Below, piece by piece: positions 24,439-32,726 of a stretch of DNA of 53,430 bases. The number at the start of each line of letters is the position of its first letter. The stretch's first letter is position 1. Position numbers and translations under genes: made by a program. The notes under the pieces were generated by a model. It did not search any database. It was given only the letters and a program-made list of their open reading frames with translations, and had not been told where the DNA came from. Source of the DNA: a virus; the IMG/VR virus record IMGVR_UViG_3300009177_000049, positions 1 through 53,430 of that record; one strand, 5' to 3'.

Positions 24439-26532
24439 TCACTTGATGTAGCGGTAGTCCGAGTGGACCTCCGCCGCGAGCGGGAACGACTTCATCGGAG
24501 CAGCATCAGACATCAGTATCTTCAACGTCTTCTTCGCCCCGGCTGGACTGATCTGCGCAGTCGGCACCCAGTCCACCACCAGCTCGTCATGGAACTGACC
24601 GACCAGCTGAAGCTGGTTGCTCTGCTCACACCACTGCGCCACGACCACCGCTGCACGCATGAAGATCTCACGGCACAGCGACTGCGTCAGGATGCCGGCC
24701 AGCTTCCCGCCGTACAGCTCGAAGAACCGGATCTGCTTGGTCTTCGGATCCACGTAGTGGTTCTTCCACAGGTCGCCGGTCTTACGATCCGACGGCTTGT
24801 GGTACGCCACGTTCCGGCCACGCCGGTAGCACCCGTGGAAGTACCGCTTCAACAGCGTCCCTGCCACAGGGTGATGCACCCGCATCTCGATGGACGACAC
24901 GGTCACACCCACCTGGTCGTGCAACGACTTCGGTGTGGTGACCGGCTCGAGGTACAGGTTGTACCCGTCAGCAAGCGACAACGCCTGCATCCGACCGGTG
25001 TCCACCACCTCGTTCAGCATCTGGTCCAGCTTGTCCCAGAACGCAACGATCGCAGGGTTGGCATCACGCCAGTCCCACACGATCTTCGTAGCCTCAGCCT
25101 CCGACAGGATCACACCCATCTTCTCGGCGAAGTCCTTCACCGCATCAGGCCCAGCCTGGTAGCCACAGCTCAGCTCACCCACCTTGCCGAACTGCCGCTG
25201 CTCCTTGGTCACCTGCTCATAGGTGACACCGAACTGCATGGCTGCGCCCTGCTTGTACATGTCGTAGCCCAAGTGGTAGCCGTCCAGCTTCCACTGCTCG
25301 CCCGCTGCCCATGCCAGACCGCGTGACTCCACCGAACTGAAGTCACCGACGATCAGCCGGCCAGCCTTGTGGCTGGATGTGAACACCTGGCGCAGGTTCT
25401 GCGCCATCGTCGTGTTGTCCCACTCCGAGGCAGGATCAGCCAGTGTGCTCATGTCCGCAGGATCAGCGAGCCGCTTCAGGTTCTGCATCTGGACGCTGCG
25501 TCCCGTAGTGCGCAGCGACTGACCTGCACCACAGTGCAGGTACTGGTCCATCAGCTTGCCATCGGCAGCCGTGTCGAGGATGACCTGCAGCTTCTTCAAG
25601 CTGCTGCCACCCAGCACCTGCTTGGTCTGCAGCAGGTGCATCACCTCGGCGTAGCCCGCAGCCTTGTCCGGGTCCAACGACCCAGCAGACTGCAGCTTCG
25701 CCTCGATCTTCCCGAGCAGCGCAGCAACATGCTTCTCGTCGAACGACGTAGCCTTCACGCCACGGTCAGCACACCACTCCTTCATCTGCTTCAGGCTGTT
25801 GAGGTTCAGGTCCGGCGACGCACACGTCGCACGGAACTCAGCCAGTGCAGCGTCCTGGTTCTCCAGGTACCGGCGATGCATCTCCTCAACCGACTCGATG
25901 TCGACCGTCCAACCAGCACGGTTCATGTCCATCGTCATCTGCATGTACTCGGTCTCAGCCTTGGTCAGCCGCACCATGTAGTGCTTCGCCAGCTGGAACG
26001 ACAGCGTCGCATCCAGCTCGCAGTACTCGATGAACTCCGTCCACTGATCCGGGTAGAGCTCGACGATCTTCGGGTCGAACGCGAGATCCTCGTTCGCCTC
26101 CTGGCACAGACCCGGCATCGAGAACAGCTTGATGCCATCCATGCCACTGGCCATCTTGTCCACACCCAGCAGCTGCGGCGCAGCAGCAGCCAGGCCACCA
26201 CCTGCACCAGCAGCACGGGCCACCACCGCCGAGTCGATGAACCGACTCGACGGGTAGTCCAGACCCAGCCAGTCCAGCACCGCCTGCTCGAAGCCGGCGT
26301 TGTGCGCCACGATCAGACGATCACCGATCGCCTCACGCAGACTGGTCGTGCTCACCTTGCGGTTGCACGTGAAGTCGAACGTGTCCTTCTGCAGGATGCC
26401 GCGGCTGTCCTCACATGCCACGCTCCCGATCAGAGCCTGGAAGTTCGGGTCCGCCACGTACCGTGCGAGCCCGTGCTTCGGCAGGCTCACCGATCCATAC
26501 GTCTCGAAGTCGAGACCAATCAGTCCAGCCAT
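24439..26532 (-). CDS. Family A DNA polymerase with 3'-5' exonuclease
   Basis: This 697-residue protein has a proofreading domain (Exo I D8-F-E10; Exo II AHNAGFEQAVL near 80; Exo III YCELDAT near 170) and a family A polymerase domain. Motif A is D397-F-S-S-V-E-S-R, motif B RQFGKVGELSCGYQ, and motif C HD649E in QFHDELVV. Motif A (usual DYSQIELR) and the Gly-rich motif B are divergent in the way of phage replicative polymerases. ATG 26532 is preceded by AAGGAGG at 5 bases, so I reject the in-frame ATG 15 bases earlier. Confidence 0.93.
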   Translation of the reverse strand: MAGLIGLDFETYGSVSLPKHGLARYVADPNFQALIGSVACEDSRGILQKDTFDFTCNRKVSTTSLREAIGDRLIVAHNAGFEQAVLDWLGLDYPSSRFIDSAVVARAAGAGGGLAAAAPQLLGVDKMASGMDGIKLFSMPGLCQEANEDLAFDPKIVELYPDQWTEFIEYCELDATLSFQLAKHYMVRLTKAETEYMQMTMDMNRAGWTVDIESVEEMHRRYLENQDAALAEFRATCASPDLNLNSLKQMKEWCADRGVKATSFDEKHVAALLGKIEAKLQSAGSLDPDKAAGYAEVMHLLQTKQVLGGSSLKKLQVILDTAADGKLMDQYLHCGAGQSLRTTGRSVQMQNLKRLADPADMSTLADPASEWDNTTMAQNLRQVFTSSHKAGRLIVGDFSSVESRGLAWAAGEQWKLDGYHLGYDMYKQGAAMQFGVTYEQVTKEQRQFGKVGELSCGYQAGPDAVKDFAEKMGVILSEAEATKIVWDWRDANPAIVAFWDKLDQMLNEVVDTGRMQALSLADGYNLYLEPVTTPKSLHDQVGVTVSSIEMRVHHPVAGTLLKRYFHGCYRRGRNVAYHKPSDRKTGDLWKNHYVDPKTKQIRFFELYGGKLAGILTQSLCREIFMRAAVVVAQWCEQSNQLQLVGQFHDELVVDWVPTAQISPAGAKKTLKILMSDAAPMKSFPLAAEVHSDYRYIK

Positions 26533-26543
26533 GCTGGCCTCCT

Positions 26544-27257
26544 TCACAGGCCGAGGATCTCATCCTCGTCCACTCGGAACGGATACAGAATCTGCAGCAT
26601 CACCGGACAGCACGGCGTGCCCTTCAACCCACGCGCATGCGGGTTGGCAGGGCAGAACATGCAGTGGTCCGACGGACCGAAGGTCACGTCGCCAGCGATG
26701 ATCGCTGCCTCAGCAGCACGAGCCTCGTCCATGAACTGGCCGAGCTCGGTGGTACTGACCCACGCCCAGTCCATGTTGTCAGCCCACGGCTGCACGATGT
26801 GGATGGTCACACCCTTGGCCTTCGGCGCAAGAGGTGCGAAGCAGGCTGCGTAGTACATCAGCTGCTCGTTGCCCACCACATCCACACGGATCCGACCTGT
26901 CTTCAGGTCGAGCACATGGATCTCGTCCTGCGTGTACAGCACCAGGTCCACTGTCGTGTCCGGTGCGCCGGCCAACCAGGTGGCCTTGATGCTCTGTTCC
27001 ACCAACACCTTGAACCTGCGGTTACCCCGCAGCTCTGCCACATAGGCGATGGCCTTCGCCATCATCTGCATGTCAGCGTTCGGCAGCTCCATGATCTTGG
27101 CGAACAGCTCGTGCATGTCGCTGCCCCTGTTGGCAGCGGTGTCTGCCGTACGGTCATCGACCGGCGGCTCCCATCCTGGGATCGCCAGTTCCAAGTTGGC
27201 AGATGCGTGACACACCATCTGCCTGCCAGCCACGCTGGCACTGAAGCGTTCCACCAT
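26544..27257 (-). CDS. DUF2800 / Cas4-RecB-like nuclease
   Basis: This 237-residue protein has PD-(D/E)XK marks: D104 in TTVDLVLY, D117-L-K119-T-G, and an E-Q-L-M-Y-Y motif after it. One Cys near the N-terminus (C16) and a C-terminal cluster (H-C-M-F-C-P ... C-C-P) match the arrangement in DUF2800 and iron-sulphur RecB-like nucleases. It lies between the polymerase and the DUF2815-like gene, the typical phage replication/recombination trio. ATG 27257 follows GGAGAG; an ATG 21 bases upstream is less likely. Confidence 0.8.
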   Translation of the reverse strand: MVERFSASVAGRQMVCHASANLELAIPGWEPPVDDRTADTAANRGSDMHELFAKIMELPNADMQMMAKAIAYVAELRGNRRFKVLVEQSIKATWLAGAPDTTVDLVLYTQDEIHVLDLKTGRIRVDVVGNEQLMYYAACFAPLAPKAKGVTIHIVQPWADNMDWAWVSTTELGQFMDEARAAEAAIIAGDVTFGPSDHCMFCPANPHARGLKGTPCCPVMLQILYPFRVDEDEILGL

Positions 27258-27281
27258 CACTCTCTCCGTTCGTAACATGGG

Positions 27282-27321
27282 AGTGTGGCCCAGCCCGAAC
27301 CATCACAGGCTGGGCCACACT
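27282..27321 (-). other. Intercistronic hairpin upstream of the DUF2800 gene
   Basis: A perfect 14-bp stem (27282-27295 with 27308-27321) closes a 12-base loop between the ssDNA-binding-like gene stop (27325) and the nuclease start (25 bases on). There is no U tract. Confidence 0.65.
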
Positions 27322-27324
27322 GGA

Positions 27325-28002
27325 TCAGTCGACGAAGATCTCGTCCTCGTCGACAGCGACGCCGCCGCCGAAGCGGTCGCCGTCAGCCTTGAACACCGCC
27401 ACGCTGGCCGAGGCACTGAAGCCCGGCAGCTTGCCGCTGATGAAGGCGTACAGGTTGAGCGTCGCTGCCACGTAGCAGCCCCCGTACATCTGATGCACCG
27501 TCTGCCCGATGGGCTTGATGACGGGGTACTGCAGCAGGTCCGGGTCCGGCACGAGCAGCTCGTCCTCGTTGTTCACGATGGCCTTGAGCTCGATGTCCGT
27601 ACCCTTGTTGCCGTTGACCTTGACGTTGACCACGCACTCAGGTGCGAGGGCCAACGTCTTGTCACCGATCTCCTTGATCGGGATGTACGGCGGCTGGGAT
27701 CCCCAGTCGCTGTCGTCCACGATCTTCAGGATCCGCTTGATCTCCGCTGCAGTGAGAGCGTCACGCTTCTCACCCTTGGTGCTCTGCTCCAAGCAGTACG
27801 GCAGGAACAGGTCCTTGATGTGAGTCACGAACTTGTCCAGCTGTGCCTGCTCGAGCAGCAGGTTGAAGTCCGGCGCCACATCGGCGGCGTCCTTCGGGTA
27901 CTGCGACGTACCGTTCCTCACGACTGCCCTCTGGTAGTCGAAGTTCGGGAACGACAAGCGACCGTACACAGTGACGGTCTTCGGGTTCTTACCGGTGGCC
28001 AT
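27325..28002 (-). CDS. DUF2815-like single-stranded DNA-binding protein
   Basis: This 225-residue protein starts at ATG 28002 with GAGAGGGG upstream. It has TVYGRLSFPNFDYQRAVV at the N-terminus, a beta-rich core (VNVKVNGNKGTDIELKAIVN; GGCYVAATLNLYAF) and a very acidic end (GGVAVDEDEIFVD). That layout is typical of DUF2815, a T7 gp2.5-like ssDNA-binding family with an acidic tail for partner contacts. Its neighbours (DUF2800 nuclease and polymerase) fit. Confidence 0.75.
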   Translation of the reverse strand: MATGKNPKTVTVYGRLSFPNFDYQRAVVRNGTSQYPKDAADVAPDFNLLLEQAQLDKFVTHIKDLFLPYCLEQSTKGEKRDALTAAEIKRILKIVDDSDWGSQPPYIPIKEIGDKTLALAPECVVNVKVNGNKGTDIELKAIVNNEDELLVPDPDLLQYPVIKPIGQTVHQMYGGCYVAATLNLYAFISGKLPGFSASASVAVFKADGDRFGGGVAVDEDEIFVD

Positions 28003-28094
28003 GTGCCACCCCTCTCGTTGAGTTGGATGATGTGTGTTGCGTACCGCCACACGCGCGAAAAATTTCTTCGCTGATCCAGCGGCTTGAACTGTGG

Positions 28095-28133
28095 CCGGCG
28101 CCCCTGCCTGTTGATAGCAGGCAGGGACGCCGG
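28095..28133 (-). other. Intercistronic hairpin downstream of the VWA gene
   Basis: A 16-bp stem with one mismatch (28095-28110 with 28118-28133) and a 7-base loop starts 4 bases after the VWA stop. No U tract follows. About 90 bases separate it from the next start; these include a short inverted A/T run (GCGAA...TTCGC near 28057). Confidence 0.65.
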
Positions 28134-28137
28134 AGTC

Positions 28138-29217
28138 TCACGAGTAGTGCTCGTCGTAGTACGAGCCCACGACGTACACCGACTGACCGACCAGCAGCGG
28201 ACGCACCTCGCTGGCCATCCACCCGATGCACTCCGACAGGTACGTCGGCCTGTTCACCAGGCTGATGTCCAGGACAGTGTCGATGTGGTGACCACCGCAC
28301 GCCTGACGCAGCTTCTTCTCGGCAGCAGGGCTGCTGTCGTAGTCAGCCACGCAGATCACCGTGCCCCAGTCACGGGTGAACACCGGAGCCAGCTGCTCGT
28401 AGTGCGTACCACCGTAGGTGGCAGCACCGAGGATGTCGTCCACGCTGTACGTGCCCGGCTCCCAGTACGTCACGCCATCGGACACGATGGCGAAGTGGGC
28501 GTTGGCCATGTACGACATGGCCACCACGTCCTCGACGATGGCACGCACCGTCGGCTCCGACATCGAACCCGACACATCGAACACCACCAAGTTCTCCTTG
28601 ATGGGATCGTGGTGAACCACTGCCTTGTGGTCACCGATGGTGGGCCGGTTGCGGTTCAGCGTCATCATCGACCTGAACACCAGGCTGCCCTGCTTACCGG
28701 GCAGCTTCGAGACCACGGACTCCAGCTTCGCAGCCACGTCCTTGATCGCCTTCGCGATCTCCACCTCGAGGTCCTTCCAGACCTCGGGCAGGATCTCACC
28801 CTTCGGCACCTCCGGGTCGAAGGTCACCGCGCCGGCCTCCGGTGTGTTGAGCAGGACACCTGGGTACCAGGCCGGAGAGCACAAGCACTCCTCGTCCTCG
28901 CCCCACTGTGCGACAGGGCAGTGGCCCTCGTGCATGCTGAACCCGTCCAGCAGGTAGCCCTGCAGTTCGGTGCTGTGGTCACCCGACATCAGCGCCTCGA
29001 CCAATGGCGTACGCACGACCTGGTAGATCAGGTCGCTGAGCTGGACGTAGTCCAGCGTGTACACCTTGGCGAAGAACAGCACCGTCTCCACGTCAGGCAG
29101 CAGGTCCATCAGAACCTGCTTGCTGAACTTCACGCCCGGCTTGATCTCGAAGAGATCGAGGCTGGCCTTCAGATCAGAACGGGAGATCGTCGGCGAACTC
29201 TGGTTCGTTGTCGTCAT
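28138..29217 (-). CDS. VWA-domain protein paired with a MoxR-type ATPase
   Basis: This 359-residue protein has a helical N-terminal half (about 1-205) and a C-terminal von Willebrand A domain with an intact MIDAS metal site: D214-x-S216-x-S218 in VVFDVSGSMS, T271 in YGGTHYE, and D292 in CVADYDSS. In MoxR/VWA systems the VWA protein binds substrates that the AAA+ partner remodels. Its start lies 44 bases inside the end of the AAA+ gene, showing coupled expression. A CHEGH-like Cys/His cluster around 95-113 (C100, C111, C113) may bind zinc. Confidence 0.85.
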   Translation of the reverse strand: MTTTNQSSPTISRSDLKASLDLFEIKPGVKFSKQVLMDLLPDVETVLFFAKVYTLDYVQLSDLIYQVVRTPLVEALMSGDHSTELQGYLLDGFSMHEGHCPVAQWGEDEECLCSPAWYPGVLLNTPEAGAVTFDPEVPKGEILPEVWKDLEVEIAKAIKDVAAKLESVVSKLPGKQGSLVFRSMMTLNRNRPTIGDHKAVVHHDPIKENLVVFDVSGSMSEPTVRAIVEDVVAMSYMANAHFAIVSDGVTYWEPGTYSVDDILGAATYGGTHYEQLAPVFTRDWGTVICVADYDSSPAAEKKLRQACGGHHIDTVLDISLVNRPTYLSECIGWMASEVRPLLVGQSVYVVGSYYDEHYS

Positions 29218-30145
29218 CGTCGTCAGTTCCTTCCTTCTCGAATCGAATCTTCTCCAGCTCCAAGAGCTGAAGGTTGAGGTCCAGGTTCTGCGCTTGCACA
29301 GGCGTCAGCCGGCTGTTGCCAACCAGCTTCAACGCCTTCGCTCCGTACGCAGGATCGACCTTCTTGCCAGTAGTCAGGAAGACATACTGGATCTTGCCCA
29401 CTTGCATGGCCCGAGTGTTGTTCATGGCCAGCAGCTCCGCCAGCGCAGCTGACTGCACCTCACGAAGCTGAGCCTGACCGATCAGGTTGCGGACACTGCT
29501 GCCCTTCAGCACAGCAGGAGACGACGACTTGTTCTTCAACGAGTCGAGGATCTCGAACATGGGCAGCACCTCGCTGTCCAGCAGAGACTGCATCTCCAAC
29601 GAGTCCCGCATCTCGGGCAGCAGCCCGAGCTGGTCGACCATGATCTGCGCCAGCTTCCGCTTCTCACGCTTCAGCTTCCGCGGATCAGGGACCGGCAGGT
29701 GCAACAGCCTGTCCTCCAACGCCTTGTCGTAGGACACGATGCTGTTGGACGCGCCGATCAAGAACACCTTCGGCAGGGTCAACCCTGCCACCTGCCTCGA
29801 CGTGAAGATGTCGAGCAGACCGTTGTACACCTCGGGGAAACCCCGAAGCAGCTCATCGAAGAAGACGATGTCTCCCTCTTTGAGGTTGGTCCACAGCGTC
29901 GAGTGCAACAGGCTCAGCCTGGTGTTCTCGTCGACCGGCATCATCACACCCTCCAACTCCAGCGGACTGATCCGACTGACGTTGACGATGTGCAGCTGAC
30001 AACCGATCTGTGCTGCGGCCATCTCCATGATCGTGGACTTGCCACAACCAGGAGGCCCGAACGCATGGGGCATCGGGCTCCGCACGTCACCGGCCATAGC
30101 CATGACGTACAGCTTGAGCACTGACTCAAGATCGAACACGCTCAT
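29174..30145 (-). CDS. MoxR-type AAA+ ATPase
   Basis: This 323-residue protein has Walker A G30-P-P-G-C-G-K-S-T38, Walker B IVFFDE (D97, E98), sensor 1 N134 in LIGASN, and an Arg at 146 in LEDRLLHL. SPLELEGVMMP at 60-70 matches the MoxR-specific region. The tail is very acidic (GTDDDDDNEPEFADD). MoxR ATPases act as chaperones, often for metal insertion or complex assembly, with VWA partners. ATG 30145 is preceded by ACGGAG at 11 bases, a loose spacing. Confidence 0.88.
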   Translation of the reverse strand: MSVFDLESVLKLYVMAMAGDVRSPMPHAFGPPGCGKSTIMEMAAAQIGCQLHIVNVSRISPLELEGVMMPVDENTRLSLLHSTLWTNLKEGDIVFFDELLRGFPEVYNGLLDIFTSRQVAGLTLPKVFLIGASNSIVSYDKALEDRLLHLPVPDPRKLKREKRKLAQIMVDQLGLLPEMRDSLEMQSLLDSEVLPMFEILDSLKNKSSSPAVLKGSSVRNLIGQAQLREVQSAALAELLAMNNTRAMQVGKIQYVFLTTGKKVDPAYGAKALKLVGNSRLTPVQAQNLDLNLQLLELEKIRFEKEGTDDDDDNEPEFADDLPF

Positions 30146-30181
30146 GTACCATCATCTCCGTTCGCTGGTGGAGCGACTGAA

Positions 30182-30214
30182 CGAGGGCGGCAGGCTGCAC
30201 ACCTGCCGCCCTCG
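30182..30214 (-). other. Intercistronic hairpin upstream of the MoxR gene
   Basis: A perfect 13-bp stem (CGAGGGCGGCAGG at 30182-30194 with 30202-30214) and a 7-base loop lie 8 bases after the preceding stop and 37 bases before the MoxR start. There is no U tract. Confidence 0.65.
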
Positions 30215-30222
30215 GGTCTGTC

Positions 30223-30699
30223 TCAGACCTCGTCGAGCTCGATGCCCGTGATCTCGGCGCCGACCTCGGCAGCCGACGGCTGACCCGACGCCTGCACCGG
30301 CACGGCCACCTCGAGAACCTCGAGGGACTCGTCGACCCAGACCAGACGGTCCGTGTCACCCGACTCGAGCAGACGCAGCAGCACGCTGTCGTGCGTCAGC
30401 TTGATGAGCGTGCCCGGCTTGGCCGGCACACCCTCGACCGCCTCCTCGAAGACGAGGTAGCCGATCGAGTCCGTCGGCTTCTCCATCTTCGCCTTGACCG
30501 CGTCCGCGGCCTCGGTCAGCGGCGCGAAGAACGCGTCGACGGCCACCTGGAAGTCGGCCTCAGCCTGGCTGAAGTCCTTCCGCTGGCCGAGCTCGTTCCA
30601 CTGCTCCGCGTTGAGCACGGTCTTACCGCTGGTACCGAACACGTCCGTGCCCTGCACCAGCACCCGGTCGTTGACCAGGTTCTGCGTGGTGAAACCCAT
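30223..30699 (-). CDS. Unknown acidic protein
   Basis: This 158-residue protein starts at ATG 30699 with GAAGGGAA upstream. It has MGFTTQNLVNDRVLVQGTDV, a helical middle (FQVAVDAFFAPLTEAADAV) and a beta-rich, acidic C-terminus (LEVAVPVQAS ... GIELDEV). It is flanked by hairpins and a strong ribosome site, suggesting high expression. No family is recognised. Confidence 0.7.
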   Translation of the reverse strand: MGFTTQNLVNDRVLVQGTDVFGTSGKTVLNAEQWNELGQRKDFSQAEADFQVAVDAFFAPLTEAADAVKAKMEKPTDSIGYLVFEEAVEGVPAKPGTLIKLTHDSVLLRLLESGDTDRLVWVDESLEVLEVAVPVQASGQPSAAEVGAEITGIELDEV

Positions 30700-30727
30700 T
30701 GCGCTTGTTCCCTTCGTGAACGACGGC

Positions 30728-30919
30728 TCAGGATCCTTCGCCGTACTCCTTGCCAGCGGTGATGGCACCGCTGGCCTTGGCTGCCTTGAACAGGCTGGCC
30801 AGGTTGGGGGCCGACGCTGCCTGAACCATCAGGTCCAGGCTATCGTCGACCACCGACACAACTCGCCCATGCGTAGGGCAGGTGCCCTGCCACATGCGGC
30901 GACACTCAGGACAGAACAT
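30728..30919 (-). CDS. Small zinc-binding protein
   Basis: This 63-residue protein begins M-F-C-P-E-C-R-R-M-W and has a second C-P-T-H pair, a classical Cys-x2-Cys/Cys-x2-His zinc knuckle, then a helix (LASLFKAAKASGA). ATG 30919 overlaps the upstream stop. Similar tiny zinc-knuckle proteins are common in actinophage replication operons. Function is unknown. Confidence 0.7.
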   Translation of the reverse strand: MFCPECRRMWQGTCPTHGRVVSVVDDSLDLMVQAASAPNLASLFKAAKASGAITAGKEYGEGS

Positions 30920-31077
30920 CAGTCCATCCTCTCGCTGCTCAGGATCGTCACGTCGAACGTGATCCCCTGATGCGTGGTCACCTCGATGGTGGGCTGCTGC
31001 TCGATCCTCGAGCAGAGCTCAGCCACATCAGCCTCGGTGTTCTCCGTGTCCACGTCCACGATCAGTGACACCATCAT
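30919..31077 (-). CDS. 52-residue unknown protein
   Basis: The product begins MMVSLIVDVDTENTEADVAE and looks like a small ferredoxin-like alpha/beta domain (strand-helix-strand: VSLIVDV, DVAELCSRIEQQ, EVTTHQGITFDVTIL). I choose ATG 31077 because it overlaps the TGA of the upstream membrane peptide in the same ATGA style as its neighbours. No function is known. Confidence 0.65.
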   Translation of the reverse strand: MMVSLIVDVDTENTEADVAELCSRIEQQPTIEVTTHQGITFDVTILSSERMD

Positions 31078-31178
31078 GCTCGGCCTGCCATCTGTGCCAT
31101 AGCCACGACCCACAGGATCATGGCCGACACGATGAGCAGACCGAACACGAGCTGCACACTCTTGGTTGCGGCTCTCAT
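31074..31178 (-). CDS. 34-residue single-pass membrane peptide
   Basis: The peptide begins MRAATKSVQLVFGLLIVSAM, continues ILWVVAMAQ, and ends with Arg/Ala. A basic N-terminus precedes one transmembrane helix. ATG 31178 overlaps the upstream stop and its TGA overlaps the next ATG, so it sits seamlessly in the operon. It could tether replication or host-takeover factors to the membrane; that role is speculative. Confidence 0.6.
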   Translation of the reverse strand: MRAATKSVQLVFGLLIVSAMILWVVAMAQMAGRA

Positions 31179-32026
31179 TCCAACGCCTCCATGATCGAGT
31201 CGAGGCTGTCCTTGTAGTCGATGGTCTTGCTCGCCTGGACCAACTCGGAGATGTTGTCACCCTCGATGTGCAGGGCAATCGCCTCGTAGATCTTGCCAAG
31301 CATCTGCTTCTCCGCATCGAAGTGCGTGGTGAAGTAGCTGCTCGCCCCCCAGTAACCCTCGACCAGGTCAGCCTTGACCAGGCTCAGGTCGTAGCCATAC
31401 CCGTGGTACTTGGCATAGCGTCCGACCTCACGCAACCCGTTGTACTGGCTGATGAAACCAGCCCGCCAGTTCGCCCTCTTCGAGGGCATCATCGGCAGAG
31501 CTATCTGCGCGGCAGGCATCCGAGCCTGCGCGCTCGCCTTGAACGGCAGCATCGACCGGGATGCTTGCTGCGATGCAGCCCAGATGTCCGGGAACAGGTA
31601 GCTCCGCATGTCACGGAACGTGTCTGTCTCCAGATCCCAGCCCACACCCAGCAGACCGAAGTCGAACGACTCGATCACCTGCCCAAGGCTGGTGGTCGGG
31701 TGCCCATCGGTCAGCTTGTACACCAGGTTGTGCTCGACACCCGTAGGTGACATCAGCTTCAACGAGTTGGTGTGCCACGTCTTGAACCCGTAGCGCAGCC
31801 ACCTCGCCCACACACGATCGAACCGATCGACGAAGCTGTATCCGTTGTCGAGCAGTCGCTGCCCGGTAGCAACGAGAACGTTGCCAGTCGGGCAGAACAG
31901 GTCGACATCGGTGAACGCATTGCCCATGCCGTACACATCGGCTGCCACCAGCGAGCCCGCAAGGAACACGGGCTCGCCGGCCAGCAGCTGACGCACGTCG
32001 GCAATGACAGCCGACGGCGTCGACAC
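31175..32026 (-). CDS. Nucleotidyltransferase-fold protein
   Basis: This 283-residue protein carries a polymerase-beta-like nucleotidyltransferase signature: G24-S25 in VFLAGSLVAAD followed 15 residues later by D40-V-D42-L in NAFTDVDLF. A third acid is not obvious. The rest is helical with Trp- and Tyr-rich segments and unassigned. Such enzymes modify RNA, proteins or small molecules. In a phage early operon it could be a host-targeting or RNA-modifying enzyme. The substrate is unknown. Confidence 0.65.
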   Translation of the reverse strand: MSTPSAVIADVRQLLAGEPVFLAGSLVAADVYGMGNAFTDVDLFCPTGNVLVATGQRLLDNGYSFVDRFDRVWARWLRYGFKTWHTNSLKLMSPTGVEHNLVYKLTDGHPTTSLGQVIESFDFGLLGVGWDLETDTFRDMRSYLFPDIWAASQQASRSMLPFKASAQARMPAAQIALPMMPSKRANWRAGFISQYNGLREVGRYAKYHGYGYDLSLVKADLVEGYWGASSYFTTHFDAEKQMLGKIYEAIALHIEGDNISELVQASKTIDYKDSLDSIMEALE

Positions 32027-32027
32027 C

Positions 32028-32309
32028 TCAGACCTCTTCGGTCTCGGGCGTCGGCTCGTCGTAGCCGAGGAGCTGAAGCTGCTCGTTCAGGTCGGAAACC
32101 TTCACGTCCAGCTCCGCGATGCGATCGGTCAGCTTCGAGCGACGCTCGAGGAGCTTGTCGATCTGCTTCTGCTCCGCCTCGTGCTGCGACGTACGCGCAG
32201 CCTCGAGGTCAGCCTCCAGCTTGGCGATCTTCTCCGCCGGGGACAGCACCACGCGCGTGCGCTTGGGCTTGTCCGCGGCGGTCTCGTCCGCCTTCTTCTT
32301 CGGTGGCAT
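32028..32309 (-). CDS. Coiled-coil protein with basic N-terminus
   Basis: This 93-residue protein starts MPPKKKADETAADKPKRTRV and then forms a long heptad-patterned coiled coil (PAEKIAKLEADLEAARTSQH through LNEQLQLLG) with an acidic end. I choose ATG 32309 because GAAGGAG lies 5 bases before it. The basic tail could bind DNA while the coil dimerises, so a nucleoid or regulator role is possible, unproven. Confidence 0.7.
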   Translation of the reverse strand: MPPKKKADETAADKPKRTRVVLSPAEKIAKLEADLEAARTSQHEAEQKQIDKLLERRSKLTDRIAELDVKVSDLNEQLQLLGYDEPTPETEEV

Positions 32310-32360
32310 AGCCACTCCTTCCGTTGCAACGTCATCCTGCCGCAGAGGTACGACAGAACA

Positions 32361-32396
32361 AGCAGGCCGAGCCCTTCCCCTTGGGCTCGGCCTGCT
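32361..32396 (-). other. Intercistronic hairpin upstream of the coiled-coil gene
   Basis: A perfect 14-bp stem (AGCAGGCCGAGCCC at 32361-32374 with 32383-32396) and an 8-base loop TTCCCCTT lie between 32437 (stop) and 32309 (next start). There is no U tract on the leftward transcript. Confidence 0.65.
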
Positions 32397-32436
32397 GATC
32401 GTGGGGCAGCCACCTCACGGTGACTGCCAGAGGACG

Positions 32437-32682
32437 CTAGTCCCCGTACCGACCGAAGCCCAGGTCCACAAGGAGACGATCCTTGTGGGCCCGAGCATGG
32501 CGCTCGGCGCTGCGAACCTGGGCCGAGGATGCTCGGCCGTTCGCATGCTCCAGCCTCACCACTGCAGCATGCGCGAAAGCGTCATGGCTGGCAGTGATGT
32601 GGTTGAGCAACCGAGCATGACGTACGAGCTCAGCCTCCGTGAACGGAGACTGGTCGTAGTCAGTGAACGGGTGGTACGCCAT
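32437..32682 (-). CDS. Unknown 81-residue protein
   Basis: This mostly helical, His/Arg-rich protein includes FTEAELVRHARLLNHITASH, then VRSAERHARAHKDRLLVDLG. ATG 32682 follows a GGAGG-type site (CGGAGGTAACCG). It is isolated between two strong hairpins. Basic helices suggest nucleic-acid contact, with nothing specific. Confidence 0.6.
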   Translation of the reverse strand: MAYHPFTDYDQSPFTEAELVRHARLLNHITASHDAFAHAAVVRLEHANGRASSAQVRSAERHARAHKDRLLVDLGFGRYGD

Positions 32683-32726
32683 CGGTTACCTCCGATGTAG
32701 GTGAGCGGCTGGTCCGCTCGTGACTG

